This document shows positions 6,386-14,746 of a stretch of 17,969 nt of DNA, in pieces. The stretch spans positions 1 to 17,969 of the forward strand of contig JBDSOT010000025.1 of assembly GCA_039914705.1 (NCBI GenBank), written 5' to 3'. A model generated the notes under the pieces. It made no database searches, was not told where the DNA came from, and saw only the letters and a program-made list of their open reading frames with translations. A program made the translations under genes and the position numbers. Position 1 is the first letter of the stretch. Each line of letters opens with the position of its first letter. This stretch comes from JBDSTW01 sp039914705. Its GTDB lineage: Bacteria; Pseudomonadota; Gammaproteobacteria; SURF-13.

Positions 6386-7663
6386 ATGGCCAACGAAGTC
6401 TGCTTTCGCAATCTGCATCTGCCGGAACCCTGGACGCTCAAGACGTACCAGAGTACGGGCGGCTATGGTGCGTGGAAGAAAATCCTGGTTGAAAAAACCG
6501 CGCCTGATGACATTATCAAAGAGATTAAGACATCGGCCTTACGCGGACGTGGCGGTGCCGGTTTTCCCACCGGCCTGAAATGGAGTTTCATGGCGCGCAA
6601 CGCACCCGGACAAAAGTATATCGTGTGTAATTCCGACGAGGCCGAGCCGGGTACCTTCAAAGATCGCGACATCCTGCGCTATAACCCGCATGCGCTGATT
6701 GAGGGCATGGCCATTGCCGGTTATACGATCGGGGCGACGGTTGGTTACAACTTCATGCGTGGCGAATTCGGTGGCGAGCCTTGCGAGCGTTTTGATGCCG
6801 CGCTTGCCGAGGCCCGCGCCGCCGGCCTCATCGGCCAGAATATTCTCGGTTCGGGAGTAAACTTCGAATTGCATAGCACCCTGGGCGCGGGTGCATATAT
6901 CTCCGGCGAAGAGACGGCGATGCTGGAGACCATTGAAGGCAAAAAGGCGTTCCCGCGCTTCAAGCCGCCATTTCCCGCCACCTATGGCCTGTACGGGCGG
7001 CCGACCATTTGTAATAACACCGAGACGCTGGCCTCGATACCGTTGATCATTCAAAACGGCGGGCAGTGGTTCCTGGAGATAGGCAAACCTAATAACGGTG
7101 GTCCTAAGATATTTTCCCTGTCGGGCCATGTGAACAAGCCCGGCAATTACGAAGTGCCTCTGGGCACATCGTTTGCTGAACTCCTGGAGCTGGCGGGCGG
7201 TGTGCGCGGTGGACGCAGGCTTAAGGCCGTCATTCCCGGCGGCTCTTCGGTTCCGGTATTGCCCGGCGAGGTCATGATGGGCCTGGACATGGATTATGAT
7301 TCGCTGTCCAAGGCAGGCTCCATGCTGGGTGCGGGTTCGGTTATTGTTATGGACGATAGTACCTGTATGGTCAAGGCATTAGCTCGTATTGCTCATTTTT
7401 ATTATGAAGAGTCTTGCGGGCAATGTACGCCTTGCCGCGAAGGCACCGGTTGGATGTCGCGTGTCATTCACCGTATTGAACACGGACAGGGTGAGCTGCG
7501 TGATCTGGATCTGCTGGTCGACGTCGCCAGCAAAATGGAAGGCCGCACTATCTGCGCGCTGGCCGATGCTGCGGCACTGCCGGTGGCCAGTTTTATCAAG
7601 CATTTCCGTGCCGAATTTGAGTACCATATCGAGCATCGAAGCTGTATGGCAGGGACGGCTTAA
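6386..7663 (+). CDS. nuoF: NADH-quinone oxidoreductase subunit F
   Basis: The 51-kDa subunit that binds NADH and FMN and starts electron transfer; peripheral, at the tip of the hydrophilic arm. It has 425 residues. The glycine-rich nucleotide-binding stretch is ALRGRGGAGFPTGLKW (51-66), followed by NSDEAEPGTFKDRDI and GAGAYICGEETA-type FMN contacts (here GAGAYISGEETAML). The [4Fe-4S] cluster N3 ligands are Cys344, Cys347 and Cys350 (SCGQCTPCREG) and Cys390 (TICALADA). The YISGEE has Ser where many homologues have Cys; that residue is not a cluster ligand. The ATG lies 3 nt after nuoE. The nuoG start follows 19 nt after the stop. Confidence 0.98.
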   Translation: MANEVCFRNLHLPEPWTLKTYQSTGGYGAWKKILVEKTAPDDIIKEIKTSALRGRGGAGFPTGLKWSFMARNAPGQKYIVCNSDEAEPGTFKDRDILRYNPHALIEGMAIAGYTIGATVGYNFMRGEFGGEPCERFDAALAEARAAGLIGQNILGSGVNFELHSTLGAGAYISGEETAMLETIEGKKAFPRFKPPFPATYGLYGRPTICNNTETLASIPLIIQNGGQWFLEIGKPNNGGPKIFSLSGHVNKPGNYEVPLGTSFAELLELAGGVRGGRRLKAVIPGGSSVPVLPGEVMMGLDMDYDSLSKAGSMLGAGSVIVMDDSTCMVKALARIAHFYYEESCGQCTPCREGTGWMSRVIHRIEHGQGELRDLDLLVDVASKMEGRTICALADAAALPVASFIKHFRAEFEYHIEHRSCMAGTA

Positions 7664-7682
7664 CAATGCGACAGGTCAGGCG

Positions 7683-10103
7683 ATGATAGATATTGAAATT
7701 AACGGCATGCCGATCCGGGCGCGCGACGGTGCTATGGTGATCGAGGCCGCTGATGAGGCTGGCATTGCCATTCCACGCTTCTGCTATCACAAGAAGCTGC
7801 CTGTTTCGGCTAATTGCCGTATGTGCCTGGTGGATATTGATAAGGCCGCCAAGCCGCTGCCTGCGTGCGCTACCCCGGCCACCGACGGCATGAAAATCTT
7901 CACGAACTCGCCCAAGGCCATCATGGCGCAGAAGGGCGTTATGGAGTTTCTGCTGATTAATCATCCGCTGGATTGCCCGATCTGCGACCAAGGTGGTGAG
8001 TGCCAGCTACAGGATGTCGCCATGGGTTATGGGCGCGATGTGTCGCGCTATCAGGAAAACAAGCGCGTTGTAAAAGACAAAAACCTCGGCCCCCTGATCG
8101 CCACCGATATGACGCGCTGCATTCACTGCATGCGTTGCGTGCTGTTCGGGCAACATATTGCCGGGGTGATGGAACTCGGTGCCACCGGACGCGGCGAGCA
8201 TATGGAGATCGGCACCTTCGTCGAGCAGAGTATAAATTCGGAGATGTCGGGCAACGTGATCGACTTATGCCCGGTCGGCGCGCTGACCTCCAAGCCTTAT
8301 CGTTACACGGCGCGTACCTGGGAATTGTCGCAACACGAGACGATTGCACCGCATGACTCCATCGGCTCCAATCTTTATCTGCACGTGCGCGGCGAGCGTG
8401 TGATGCGGGTTGTGCCGCATGAAAACGAGGCCATCAACGAGGTGTGGATTTCCGACCGCGATCGCTTCAGTTATCAGGGTATCAATAGCCCCGATCGCCT
8501 GCACGCGCCGATGCTCAAGAGGAATGGGAAATGGCAGGAAGTGGATTGGCAGACCGCGCTGGAGGCTACGGTACAAGGGCTTAACAAGATTATCGCCGGG
8601 CACGGTGCAGGGCAAATCGGCGCGCTGGTCTCGCCCACGGCAACGCTGGAAGAGATGTATCTGCTGCAAAAGATAATACGTGGAATAGGCTGTGCAAATA
8701 TCGACCATCGTCTGCGCCAGAGCGATTTCAGTAATCAGGAGCAAGCGCCGCTCAGCCCCAGCCTGGGAATTTCGATTGAAGCACTTGAACAGCTTGATGC
8801 TGTTTTACTGATCGGGTCGAACGTGCGCAATGAGCAGCCGATAATTGCGCATCGCCTGCGCAAGGCTGCCCTGAACGGGGCCAGCGTTATGCTCATTAAT
8901 CCGGTGGATTACGAGCTACATTTCAAGGTACAGGAAAAGATTATTGCCGGCCCGGCCGGTATGTTGGAGGCCTTGGTGGGGGTAGCCAGAATTCTGGCGC
9001 AGGTGGATAGCACGCGCGTTCCGCCCGGCCTGGAAAAATTGCTGACCCAAATCGAACCTGATGAGCGGCATCTAAACATTGCAAAACACTTGAAAGAAGG
9101 TGCGCAGGCTATTGTATTGTTGGGTAACTTATCGCTACATCATCCGCATTATTCGCTATTGGAAATTCTGGCGAGCTATATAGCCACGGAAACCGGGGCA
9201 ACTTTTGGTACCTTGCCGGAGGCCGCTAATAGTGTGGGTGGCTGGATCGCGGGCGTGTTGCCCCACCGGGCCGCTGCCGGTCAGGCGAGTACTGCGCTTG
9301 GGTTGGACGCTGCATCCATGTTTAACAATAAACTGAAGGCTTATGTTCTCCTGGGGCTGGAACCGGAATTTGATAGCGGCAATCCATCGGCCGCCTTGAA
9401 GGCCCTGGAGGCCAGCGAATTTACCGTCTCACTGACAGCCTTTCGCAGCGACGCTATTGAATCCTATGCCGATGTCATGCTGCCTATCGCCGCCTTTGCC
9501 GAAACATCGGGCACCTATGTCAATGCCGAGTCTCGCTGGCAGAGTTTCACTGGTGCGGTGACTCCGCAAGGTGAGGCGCGCCCTGCCTGGAAGATCCTGC
9601 GCGTGCTCGGGAACTTGTTTAATGTTCATGGATTTGAGTACATATCCTCGGATGAAGTGCGTGATGAATTACACGCCATCTTTAATGCCGAGGCAGATCG
9701 CACCAGCGCCGGTGACACAACTGAGCCAACGGCCTCCTACACGATCAACAAACCTGCTGGATTAATGCGTCTCGCCGAGGTACCGCCGTATGCAGCAGAC
9801 GGCCTGGTGCGCCGCGCCGAGGCGCTGCAACAAACCATTGCGGCACGCCCCGCAGCCCTCTATATCAACGCATCTGTGGCGGCCAATTTGGGGTTAGTGC
9901 AGGGCGATCTGGCCGTTGCCGAGCAGGACGGCGCGCAGTCCACTCTGCCCGTGGTCATTGACGCCAGAATACCCGACGGGTGTGTATTAATTCCCGTAGG
10001 TCTGCCCCAAACCACCACCTTAGGTACTATGTTCGGGCCGGTCGCGGTAACACGATATGCCACCCACAATAATCTCGCCGCACTATCTGCCGAGCGTGAA
10101 TGA
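7683..10103 (+). CDS. nuoG: NADH-quinone oxidoreductase subunit G
   Basis: The 75-kDa subunit and largest part of the hydrophilic arm, relaying electrons from NuoF to NuoI. It has 806 residues. The N-terminal ferredoxin domain binds N1b through Cys34, Cys45, Cys48 and Cys62. The His-ligated N5 motif is His94, Cys98, Cys101, Cys107 (HPLDCPICDQGGEC). N4 is ligated by Cys146, Cys149, Cys152 and Cys196 (CIHCMRC then CPVGALTSK). A molybdopterin-oxidoreductase-like domain without catalytic role follows to the end. The four N7 cysteines known in E. coli NuoG are replaced (Ala222, Asp225, Ser229, Ser257). The start is ATG 7683, with AGG (7673-7675) 7 nt upstream; the frame is open further upstream but that part lies in nuoF. 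The stop overlaps the nuoH start as ATGA. Confidence 0.97.
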   Translation: MIDIEINGMPIRARDGAMVIEAADEAGIAIPRFCYHKKLPVSANCRMCLVDIDKAAKPLPACATPATDGMKIFTNSPKAIMAQKGVMEFLLINHPLDCPICDQGGECQLQDVAMGYGRDVSRYQENKRVVKDKNLGPLIATDMTRCIHCMRCVLFGQHIAGVMELGATGRGEHMEIGTFVEQSINSEMSGNVIDLCPVGALTSKPYRYTARTWELSQHETIAPHDSIGSNLYLHVRGERVMRVVPHENEAINEVWISDRDRFSYQGINSPDRLHAPMLKRNGKWQEVDWQTALEATVQGLNKIIAGHGAGQIGALVSPTATLEEMYLLQKIIRGIGCANIDHRLRQSDFSNQEQAPLSPSLGISIEALEQLDAVLLIGSNVRNEQPIIAHRLRKAALNGASVMLINPVDYELHFKVQEKIIAGPAGMLEALVGVARILAQVDSTRVPPGLEKLLTQIEPDERHLNIAKHLKEGAQAIVLLGNLSLHHPHYSLLEILASYIATETGATFGTLPEAANSVGGWIAGVLPHRAAAGQASTALGLDAASMFNNKLKAYVLLGLEPEFDSGNPSAALKALEASEFTVSLTAFRSDAIESYADVMLPIAAFAETSGTYVNAESRWQSFTGAVTPQGEARPAWKILRVLGNLFNVHGFEYISSDEVRDELHAIFNAEADRTSAGDTTEPTASYTINKPAGLMRLAEVPPYAADGLVRRAEALQQTIAARPAALYINASVAANLGLVQGDLAVAEQDGAQSTLPVVIDARIPDGCVLIPVGLPQTTTLGTMFGPVAVTRYATHNNLAALSAERE

Positions 10104-11149
10104 TGTTTAGTCAAATTCAACTCTTATGGGCGGAGATTCCCGAGATACTGCGTATTATTCTCGCAATATTGGCCATCGTTATCCCCTTGTCGCTGGCGGT
10201 TGCCTATACCACCTTTATCGAGCGCAAGGTGATCGGTTACATGCAGGCGCGCGTTGGGCCTAATCGAGTCGGGCCGCGCGGCTGGCTGCAACCGATTGCC
10301 GATGGTATCAAGTTGCTGATGAAGGAGATTATTGTTCCGTCCGGGGCCAATCGTGCGCTGTTTGTTATCGGCCCGATCTTGACCATCGCGCCCGCCTTGC
10401 TGGCTTGGGCGGTCATCCCGTTCGACGCCACCTTGGTTATTGCCGACATCGACGCAAGCCTGCTGTATATTCTGGCGGTAACCTCGATGGGTGTGTACGG
10501 TGTGATCATCGCCGGCTGGGCCTCCAATTCAAAGTATGCATTTCTGGGCGCGATGCGAGCCGCCGCGCAGATTGTCTCCTACGAGATTGCCATGGGCTTC
10601 GCGCTGGTGAGCGTTCTGATAGCCGCAGGCAGCCTGAACCTGGGCGCGGTCGTCGATGCACAGCAGGGGAGTCTGGCGCACTGGTTTTGGCTGCCATTAT
10701 TGCCGATGTTTTTAATTTATTTTATCTCCGGCGTGGCGGAGACCAACCGCGCACCGTTTGATGTGGCCGAGGGCGAGTCCGAGATCGTCGCCGGTTTTCA
10801 TGTGGAATACTCCGGCATCACCTTCGCGATATTTTTTCTCGCCGAATACGCCAACATGATCTTGATATCCGCGTTGGCCGCGCTGATGTTTCTGGGCGGC
10901 TGGCTATCACCTTTTCAGGGCATTCCAGTGCTGGAAGGATTATTTTCCGGGGTGCCGGGGATTGCCTGGCTGCTACTAAAAATATCCGTATTGCTGTTTT
11001 TATTTTTATGGTTTCGCGCGACATTTCCGCGTTATCGCTACGATCAGATCATGCGCCTGGGCTGGAAGGTATTCATTCCAATAACTATTGTCTGGCTGTT
11101 GCTGGTGGGCTTAGCCGTACTATATAAATTGCCGTGGTGGTTTGACTAA
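10100..11149 (+). CDS. nuoH: NADH-quinone oxidoreductase subunit H
   Basis: Membrane subunit (ND1 homologue) that forms the quinone tunnel and couples quinone reduction to the proton-pumping arm. It has 349 residues with about eight membrane helices. Family signatures are FIERKVIGYMQARVGPNRVGPRGWLQPIADGIKL near the N-terminus and the acidic loop VAETNRAPFDVAEGESEIVAGFHVEYSG near residues 215-240. The ATG at 10100 overlaps the nuoG stop as ATGA; the next codon (10103) is also ATG, so the product may be one residue shorter. No strong ribosome-binding site is visible, consistent with translational coupling. The nuoI start follows 5 nt after the stop. Confidence 0.97.
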   Translation: MMFSQIQLLWAEIPEILRIILAILAIVIPLSLAVAYTTFIERKVIGYMQARVGPNRVGPRGWLQPIADGIKLLMKEIIVPSGANRALFVIGPILTIAPALLAWAVIPFDATLVIADIDASLLYILAVTSMGVYGVIIAGWASNSKYAFLGAMRAAAQIVSYEIAMGFALVSVLIAAGSLNLGAVVDAQQGSLAHWFWLPLLPMFLIYFISGVAETNRAPFDVAEGESEIVAGFHVEYSGITFAIFFLAEYANMILISALAALMFLGGWLSPFQGIPVLEGLFSGVPGIAWLLLKISVLLFLFLWFRATFPRYRYDQIMRLGWKVFIPITIVWLLLVGLAVLYKLPWWFD

Positions 11150-11154
11150 ATTTT

Positions 11155-11643
11155 ATGAACAAGGTCGCCAATTATATTAAAAGCCTGTTTCTTTGGGAGC
11201 TATTAAAGGGCTTGAAGCTCACGGGCACGTATTTCTTCGGTAAAAAGATTACCGTGCAATATCCCGAGGAAACGACACCGCAATCCAACCGTTTTCGCGG
11301 CTTGCATGCATTGCGCCGCTACCCGAACGGTGAGGAACGCTGCATTGCCTGCAAGCTATGTGAAGCGGTGTGTCCGGCGGCCTGCATTACGATAGAATCC
11401 GAGCAGCGCGAAGACGGCACGCGGCGCACCACGCGCTACGACATCGACTTGTTCAAGTGCATTTATTGCGGATTCTGCGAAGAGTCCTGCCCGACCGACG
11501 CCATCGTGGAAACGCGCGTGCTGGATTTTCATTTCGAGAAGCGCGGTGACAACATTATCAATAAAGAACAACTGTTGGCGCACGGCGACCGGCACGAAAA
11601 ACAGATCGCCGCCGACCGTGCCAAAGATGCCCGCTACCGGTAG
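11155..11643 (+). CDS. nuoI: NADH-quinone oxidoreductase subunit I
   Basis: Ferredoxin-like connecting subunit (TYKY homologue) carrying two [4Fe-4S] clusters, N6a and N6b, between NuoG and NuoB. It has 162 residues. An amphipathic N-terminal helix (about 1-28) docks on the membrane arm. Two classical CxxCxxCxxxCP motifs are complete: Cys63, 66, 69, 73 and Cys102, 105, 108, 112. The ATG lies 5 nt after nuoH. After its stop the tight packing of the operon is broken by a 133-nt AT-rich gap before nuoJ. Confidence 0.98.
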   Translation: MNKVANYIKSLFLWELLKGLKLTGTYFFGKKITVQYPEETTPQSNRFRGLHALRRYPNGEERCIACKLCEAVCPAACITIESEQREDGTRRTTRYDIDLFKCIYCGFCEESCPTDAIVETRVLDFHFEKRGDNIINKEQLLAHGDRHEKQIAADRAKDARYR

Positions 11644-11670
11644 CCCCACACAGTACAAAAGGTTATTAAC

Positions 11671-11691
11671 AAAAAACCGCGCTGGTTTTTT
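11671..11691 (+). terminator. Terminator-like A/T-stem hairpin between nuoI and nuoJ
   Basis: AAAAAACC (11671-11678) pairs perfectly with GGTTTTTT (11684-11691) around the loop GCGCT, with a further T at 11692. Only two of the eight pairs are G-C and the T run is part of the stem, so as an intrinsic terminator it would be weak and could act on either strand. It may attenuate read-through or protect the 3' end of a processed nuoA-I message. Confidence 0.35.
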
Positions 11692-11704
11692 TGTCTGCGG
11701 AAAG

Positions 11705-11732
11705 TAGACATTGTGTTATAAGTTTATATAAC
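11705..11732 (+). promoter_or_regulatory. Candidate internal promoter ahead of nuoJ
   Basis: TAGACA (11705-11710, 5 of 6 to TTGACA) and TATAAC (11727-11732, 5 of 6 to TATAAT) are separated by 16 nt in an AT-rich gap. The -10 overlaps an inverted repeat, GTTATA (11715-11720) with TATAAC (11727-11732), which could be an operator. The start of transcription would be near 11739, giving a leader of about 38 nt before nuoJ. Consensus matching only. Confidence 0.35.
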
Positions 11733-11735
11733 CAC

Positions 11736-11780
11736 ATGCTGTTGTTAAACTTAGATAATTACCAATACGAATTCACATGA
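11736..11780 (+). CDS. Possible 14-codon leader ORF overlapping the nuoJ start
   Basis: An ATG at 11736 opens a frame encoding MLLLNLDNYQYEFT, ending at TGA 11778-11780, which overlaps the nuoJ ATG as ATGA. NuoJ itself has no visible ribosome-binding site, so coupling to a short upstream ORF is possible. Against this, the mini-ORF also lacks a good ribosome-binding site, and its ATG would lie just upstream of the start predicted for the adjacent candidate promoter. Short ORFs like this arise easily by chance in AT-rich sequence. Confidence 0.15.
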   Translation: MLLLNLDNYQYEFT

Positions 11781-12382
11781 TCACACAACAAATCATTTTT
11801 TATATCTTCGCGGCCATCCTGGTGCTGTCGGCGCTCATGGTAATCACTGTGCGCAATCCGGTGCATGCGGCGTTGTTTCTGGTGCTGGCGTTTTTTACCA
11901 GCGCAGCCGTATGGCTGCTACTCGAGGCCGAGTTTCTGGCGATTACCCTGGTGTTGGTCTATGTAGGCGCGGTGATGGTGTTGTTCCTGTTTGTGGTGAT
12001 GATGCTGGATGTAAACATCGCGCCCTTGCGAGAAGGCTTCGCGCGCTACCTACCGGTAGGCGGTCTGGTGGCGGCGCTGATTGTATTCGAGTTATTTCTC
12101 GTGGTCGGCCCCGCTCATTTCGGCCTTGATCAAATGGCAAGCCCGGTGCCGCATATCGCCGGTTACAGCAATACCAAGGAGTTGGGCAATTTGCTTTACA
12201 CGGTTTACGTGTATCCGTTTGAGATTGCCGCCGCCTTGCTGTTGGTGGCCATTATCGCTGCCATCACTTTAACCATGCGCAAGCGACCGCAAACCAAGTA
12301 TCAGAATATTGATGAACAGGTGCGCGTGCGCAGCCGGGATCGCCTGCGCATTATTAAAATGCCATCCGAGAAGAAGAGATAA
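11777..12382 (+). CDS. nuoJ: NADH-quinone oxidoreductase subunit J
   Basis: Membrane-arm subunit (ND6 homologue) next to NuoK and NuoA, part of the proton path between the quinone site and the antiporter-like subunits. It has 201 residues and five membrane helices. The conserved third helix EAEFLAITLVLVYVGAVMVLFLFVVMMLD includes the Tyr62-Val-Gly64 region that forms a pi-bulge in known structures. The C-terminal 35 residues are basic and cytoplasmic or variable. No ribosome-binding site is evident before the ATG; the family N-terminus supports this start. It lies 133 nt from nuoI, the largest spacing in the operon, and 68 nt from nuoK. Confidence 0.96.
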   Translation: MITQQIIFYIFAAILVLSALMVITVRNPVHAALFLVLAFFTSAAVWLLLEAEFLAITLVLVYVGAVMVLFLFVVMMLDVNIAPLREGFARYLPVGGLVAALIVFELFLVVGPAHFGLDQMASPVPHIAGYSNTKELGNLLYTVYVYPFEIAAALLLVAIIAAITLTMRKRPQTKYQNIDEQVRVRSRDRLRIIKMPSEKKR

Positions 12383-12450
12383 TCAGGTATGCGGCTGTGT
12401 TTACTTGAATGCGCGGAAATCCCCGCTTGCCAACTATCTAAGGGACGCCT

Positions 12451-12756
12451 GTGATCGCGCTATCTGATTTTCTGATCCTGGGGGCGGCGCTATTTTGCCT
12501 GAGCATGGCCGGAATATTCCTTAATCGCAAGAATGTCATCATCATTCTTATGTCCATTGAATTAATGTTATTAGCCGTGAATTTAAACTTCATCGCCTTC
12601 TCTCATTACCTGGGCGACAGCGCCGGTCAAATCTTCGTATTTTTTATTCTTACCGTCGCGGCGGCAGAATCCGCTATTGGCCTAGCCATCCTGGTTGTGC
12701 TGTTCCGCAACAAGCGCACCATTAACGTCGATGATCTCGATACCTTGAAGGGCTAG
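12451..12756 (+). CDS. nuoK: NADH-quinone oxidoreductase subunit K
   Basis: Small membrane subunit (ND4L homologue) with three helices in the proton-pumping arm. It has 101 residues. The two buried glutamates essential for proton transfer are present: Glu37 (LMSIELMLLAVN) and Glu73 (AAAESAIGLAIL). The start codon is GTG at 12451 with AAGGGA (12440-12445) 5 nt upstream, giving the usual 100-101 residue length. The C-terminus RTINVDDLDTLKG is typical of beta- and gammaproteobacterial NuoK. The 68-nt gap before it contains a small 4-bp GCGG/CCGC hairpin at 12413-12426 and otherwise nothing recognisable. nuoL starts 8 nt after the stop. Confidence 0.97.
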   Translation: MIALSDFLILGAALFCLSMAGIFLNRKNVIIILMSIELMLLAVNLNFIAFSHYLGDSAGQIFVFFILTVAAAESAIGLAILVVLFRNKRTINVDDLDTLKG

Positions 12757-12764
12757 GCGGTACT

Positions 12765-14732
12765 ATGCAAAACGTCTATCTTGCCATCGTGCTCGCGCCC
12801 CTCATCGGCGCAATCATTGCGGGCCTGTTCGGCAGGAAAGTTGGCCGCTCCGGGGCACATTGGGTCACTAATATCAGCGTGGCAATCTCTTTTGTTCTAT
12901 CGTTGCTGGTATTCAACCATATTATTTTCAATGATGCCCCAGCCTTCAATGGCTCGGTCTATACCTGGATGGTAAGCGATGGCATCAAGTTTGAGATCGG
13001 TTTTCTGATCGACGAATTGACCGCGCTGATGATGGTTGTGGTGACCTTCGTTTCCTTGATGGTGCATATCTACACGATAGGTTATATGCGCGACGATCCC
13101 GGCTATCAGCGCTTCTTTAGTTATATCTCATTATTCACCTTTTCGATGCTGATGCTGGTGATGTCCAACAACTTCCTGCAATTATTTTTCGGGTGGGAGG
13201 CAGTGGGCTTGGTGTCGTACCTGCTGATTGGTTTCTGGTACGACCGCGAGACGGCGATCTACGCAAATCTCAAGGCCTTTCTGGTGAACCGCGTGGGCGA
13301 TTTGGGTTTTCTGTTAGGCATTGCCGCCGTGTTGATGTACTTCAATACTCTCGATTACGCAGAAGTGTTCGCGCAGGCTCCGCAATTCGCTACTAAACTG
13401 GTTAGCGTAATTCCGGGTACTGAGTGGTCGTTGATGACGCTCATTTGTATCTTGCTGTTCATCGGTGCCATGGGAAAATCCGCGCAGGTACCACTGCATG
13501 TATGGCTGCCCGATTCTATGGAAGGCCCAACCCCGATCTCGGCTCTCATACATGCGGCGACCATGGTGACTGCGGGTATTTTTATGGTGGCGCGCATGTC
13601 GCCCCTGTTCGAGCTTTCCGAAACAGCCCTGAGTGTGGTGCTGATAATCGGCGCAGTGACCGCGCTGTTCATGGGTTTTCTCGGCATTGTGCAAAACGAC
13701 ATCAAGCGCGTGATTGCCTACTCGACGCTCTCGCAACTAGGCTATATGACGGTGGCGCTGGGCGCATCCGCGTACGCCGCCGGTATTTTCCATCTGATGA
13801 CACACGCCTTTTTCAAGGCGCTGTTATTCCTTGCAGCGGGGTCCGTGATCATCGCCCTGCATCACGAGCAGGACATCCGCAATATGGGCGGGCTGAAAAA
13901 ATATCTTCCACTCACCTATTGGACATTTCTCATCGGCTCACTGGCGCTCATCGGTTTCCCCGGATTTTCCGGCTTCTTCTCCAAGGACGCTATCATTGAG
14001 GCTGTGAATATCTCGACCATTCCCGGCGCAGGCTTCGCCCATGCCGCAGTGCTCGGTGGTGTGTTCATCACGGCCCTGTATAGTTTTCGCCTGTTCTTTT
14101 TGGTGTTCCATGGCAAGGAGCGCATGGATGCTCACACGCGGCATCATCTGCACGAGTCCCCGAATGTTATTACGATTCCATTGCTGTTATTAGCCATTCC
14201 TTCCGTGATTGCCGGAGCGATTTATATAGGCCCCATGTTGTTCGGAAATTTCTTTGGCGAATCCATCAAGGTATTGCCGGGGCATGATGTGCTCGCCGAA
14301 TGGGGCCGCGACTATCACGGGGTGATGGGATTTATTCAACACGGCTTTTTCGGCTGGCCGTTCTGGCTGGCGATTTCAGGTATTTTTATTGCCTGGCTGT
14401 TTTATCTCAAACGTCCGGATTGGTCTGCCGCCGTCAAGACCAGATTTTCATTTATCTACAACATCCTTATTCGCAAATACGGTTTTGACGACTTCAATGA
14501 TTCCTTCTTTGCCGGAGGAGGGCGTGGATTCGGGCGGCTGTTATGGCAGATCGGCGATGTCAAGCTGATCGACGGCTTCATGGTTAATGGCACGGCGCGT
14601 ACCATCGGCTGGTTTTCAGCTATCGCGCGACAGGTGCAATCCGGTTATCTCTATCACTATGCCTTCGCCATCATCATCGGACTGCTGCTATTGCTGGGCT
14701 GGCCGCTGGTAAGCTGGCTGATGAATAAATAA
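12765..14732 (+). CDS. nuoL: NADH-quinone oxidoreductase subunit L
   Basis: Distal antiporter-like proton-pumping subunit (ND5 homologue). It has 655 residues and about 16 membrane helices, including the long lateral helix and a C-terminal anchoring helix (FAIIIGLLLLLGWPLVSWL). The proton-channel residues are present: Glu145 in FFGWEAVGLVSYLLIGFW and Lys238 in GAMGKSAQVPLHVWLPD, followed by SMEGPTPISALIHAATMVTAG. The ATG lies 8 nt after nuoK with AGGCGG (12755-12760) as ribosome-binding site. The 14-nt gap to nuoM keeps it in the operon. Confidence 0.98.
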   Translation: MQNVYLAIVLAPLIGAIIAGLFGRKVGRSGAHWVTNISVAISFVLSLLVFNHIIFNDAPAFNGSVYTWMVSDGIKFEIGFLIDELTALMMVVVTFVSLMVHIYTIGYMRDDPGYQRFFSYISLFTFSMLMLVMSNNFLQLFFGWEAVGLVSYLLIGFWYDRETAIYANLKAFLVNRVGDLGFLLGIAAVLMYFNTLDYAEVFAQAPQFATKLVSVIPGTEWSLMTLICILLFIGAMGKSAQVPLHVWLPDSMEGPTPISALIHAATMVTAGIFMVARMSPLFELSETALSVVLIIGAVTALFMGFLGIVQNDIKRVIAYSTLSQLGYMTVALGASAYAAGIFHLMTHAFFKALLFLAAGSVIIALHHEQDIRNMGGLKKYLPLTYWTFLIGSLALIGFPGFSGFFSKDAIIEAVNISTIPGAGFAHAAVLGGVFITALYSFRLFFLVFHGKERMDAHTRHHLHESPNVITIPLLLLAIPSVIAGAIYIGPMLFGNFFGESIKVLPGHDVLAEWGRDYHGVMGFIQHGFFGWPFWLAISGIFIAWLFYLKRPDWSAAVKTRFSFIYNILIRKYGFDDFNDSFFAGGGRGFGRLLWQIGDVKLIDGFMVNGTARTIGWFSAIARQVQSGYLYHYAFAIIIGLLLLLGWPLVSWLMNK

Positions 14733-14746
14733 TACATAAGACATCT

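Noticed and set aside
7389..7682. Upstream extension of the nuoG frame by 98 codons into nuoF
   Set aside because: The ferredoxin domain of NuoG begins at ATG 7683 with a suitable ribosome-binding site; the extension is the shadow of the nuoF C-terminus.
12413..12426. Small GCGG/CCGC hairpin before nuoK as a regulatory element
   Set aside because: Only 4 bp with a 6-nt loop, expected by chance; it does not cover the nuoK ribosome-binding site.
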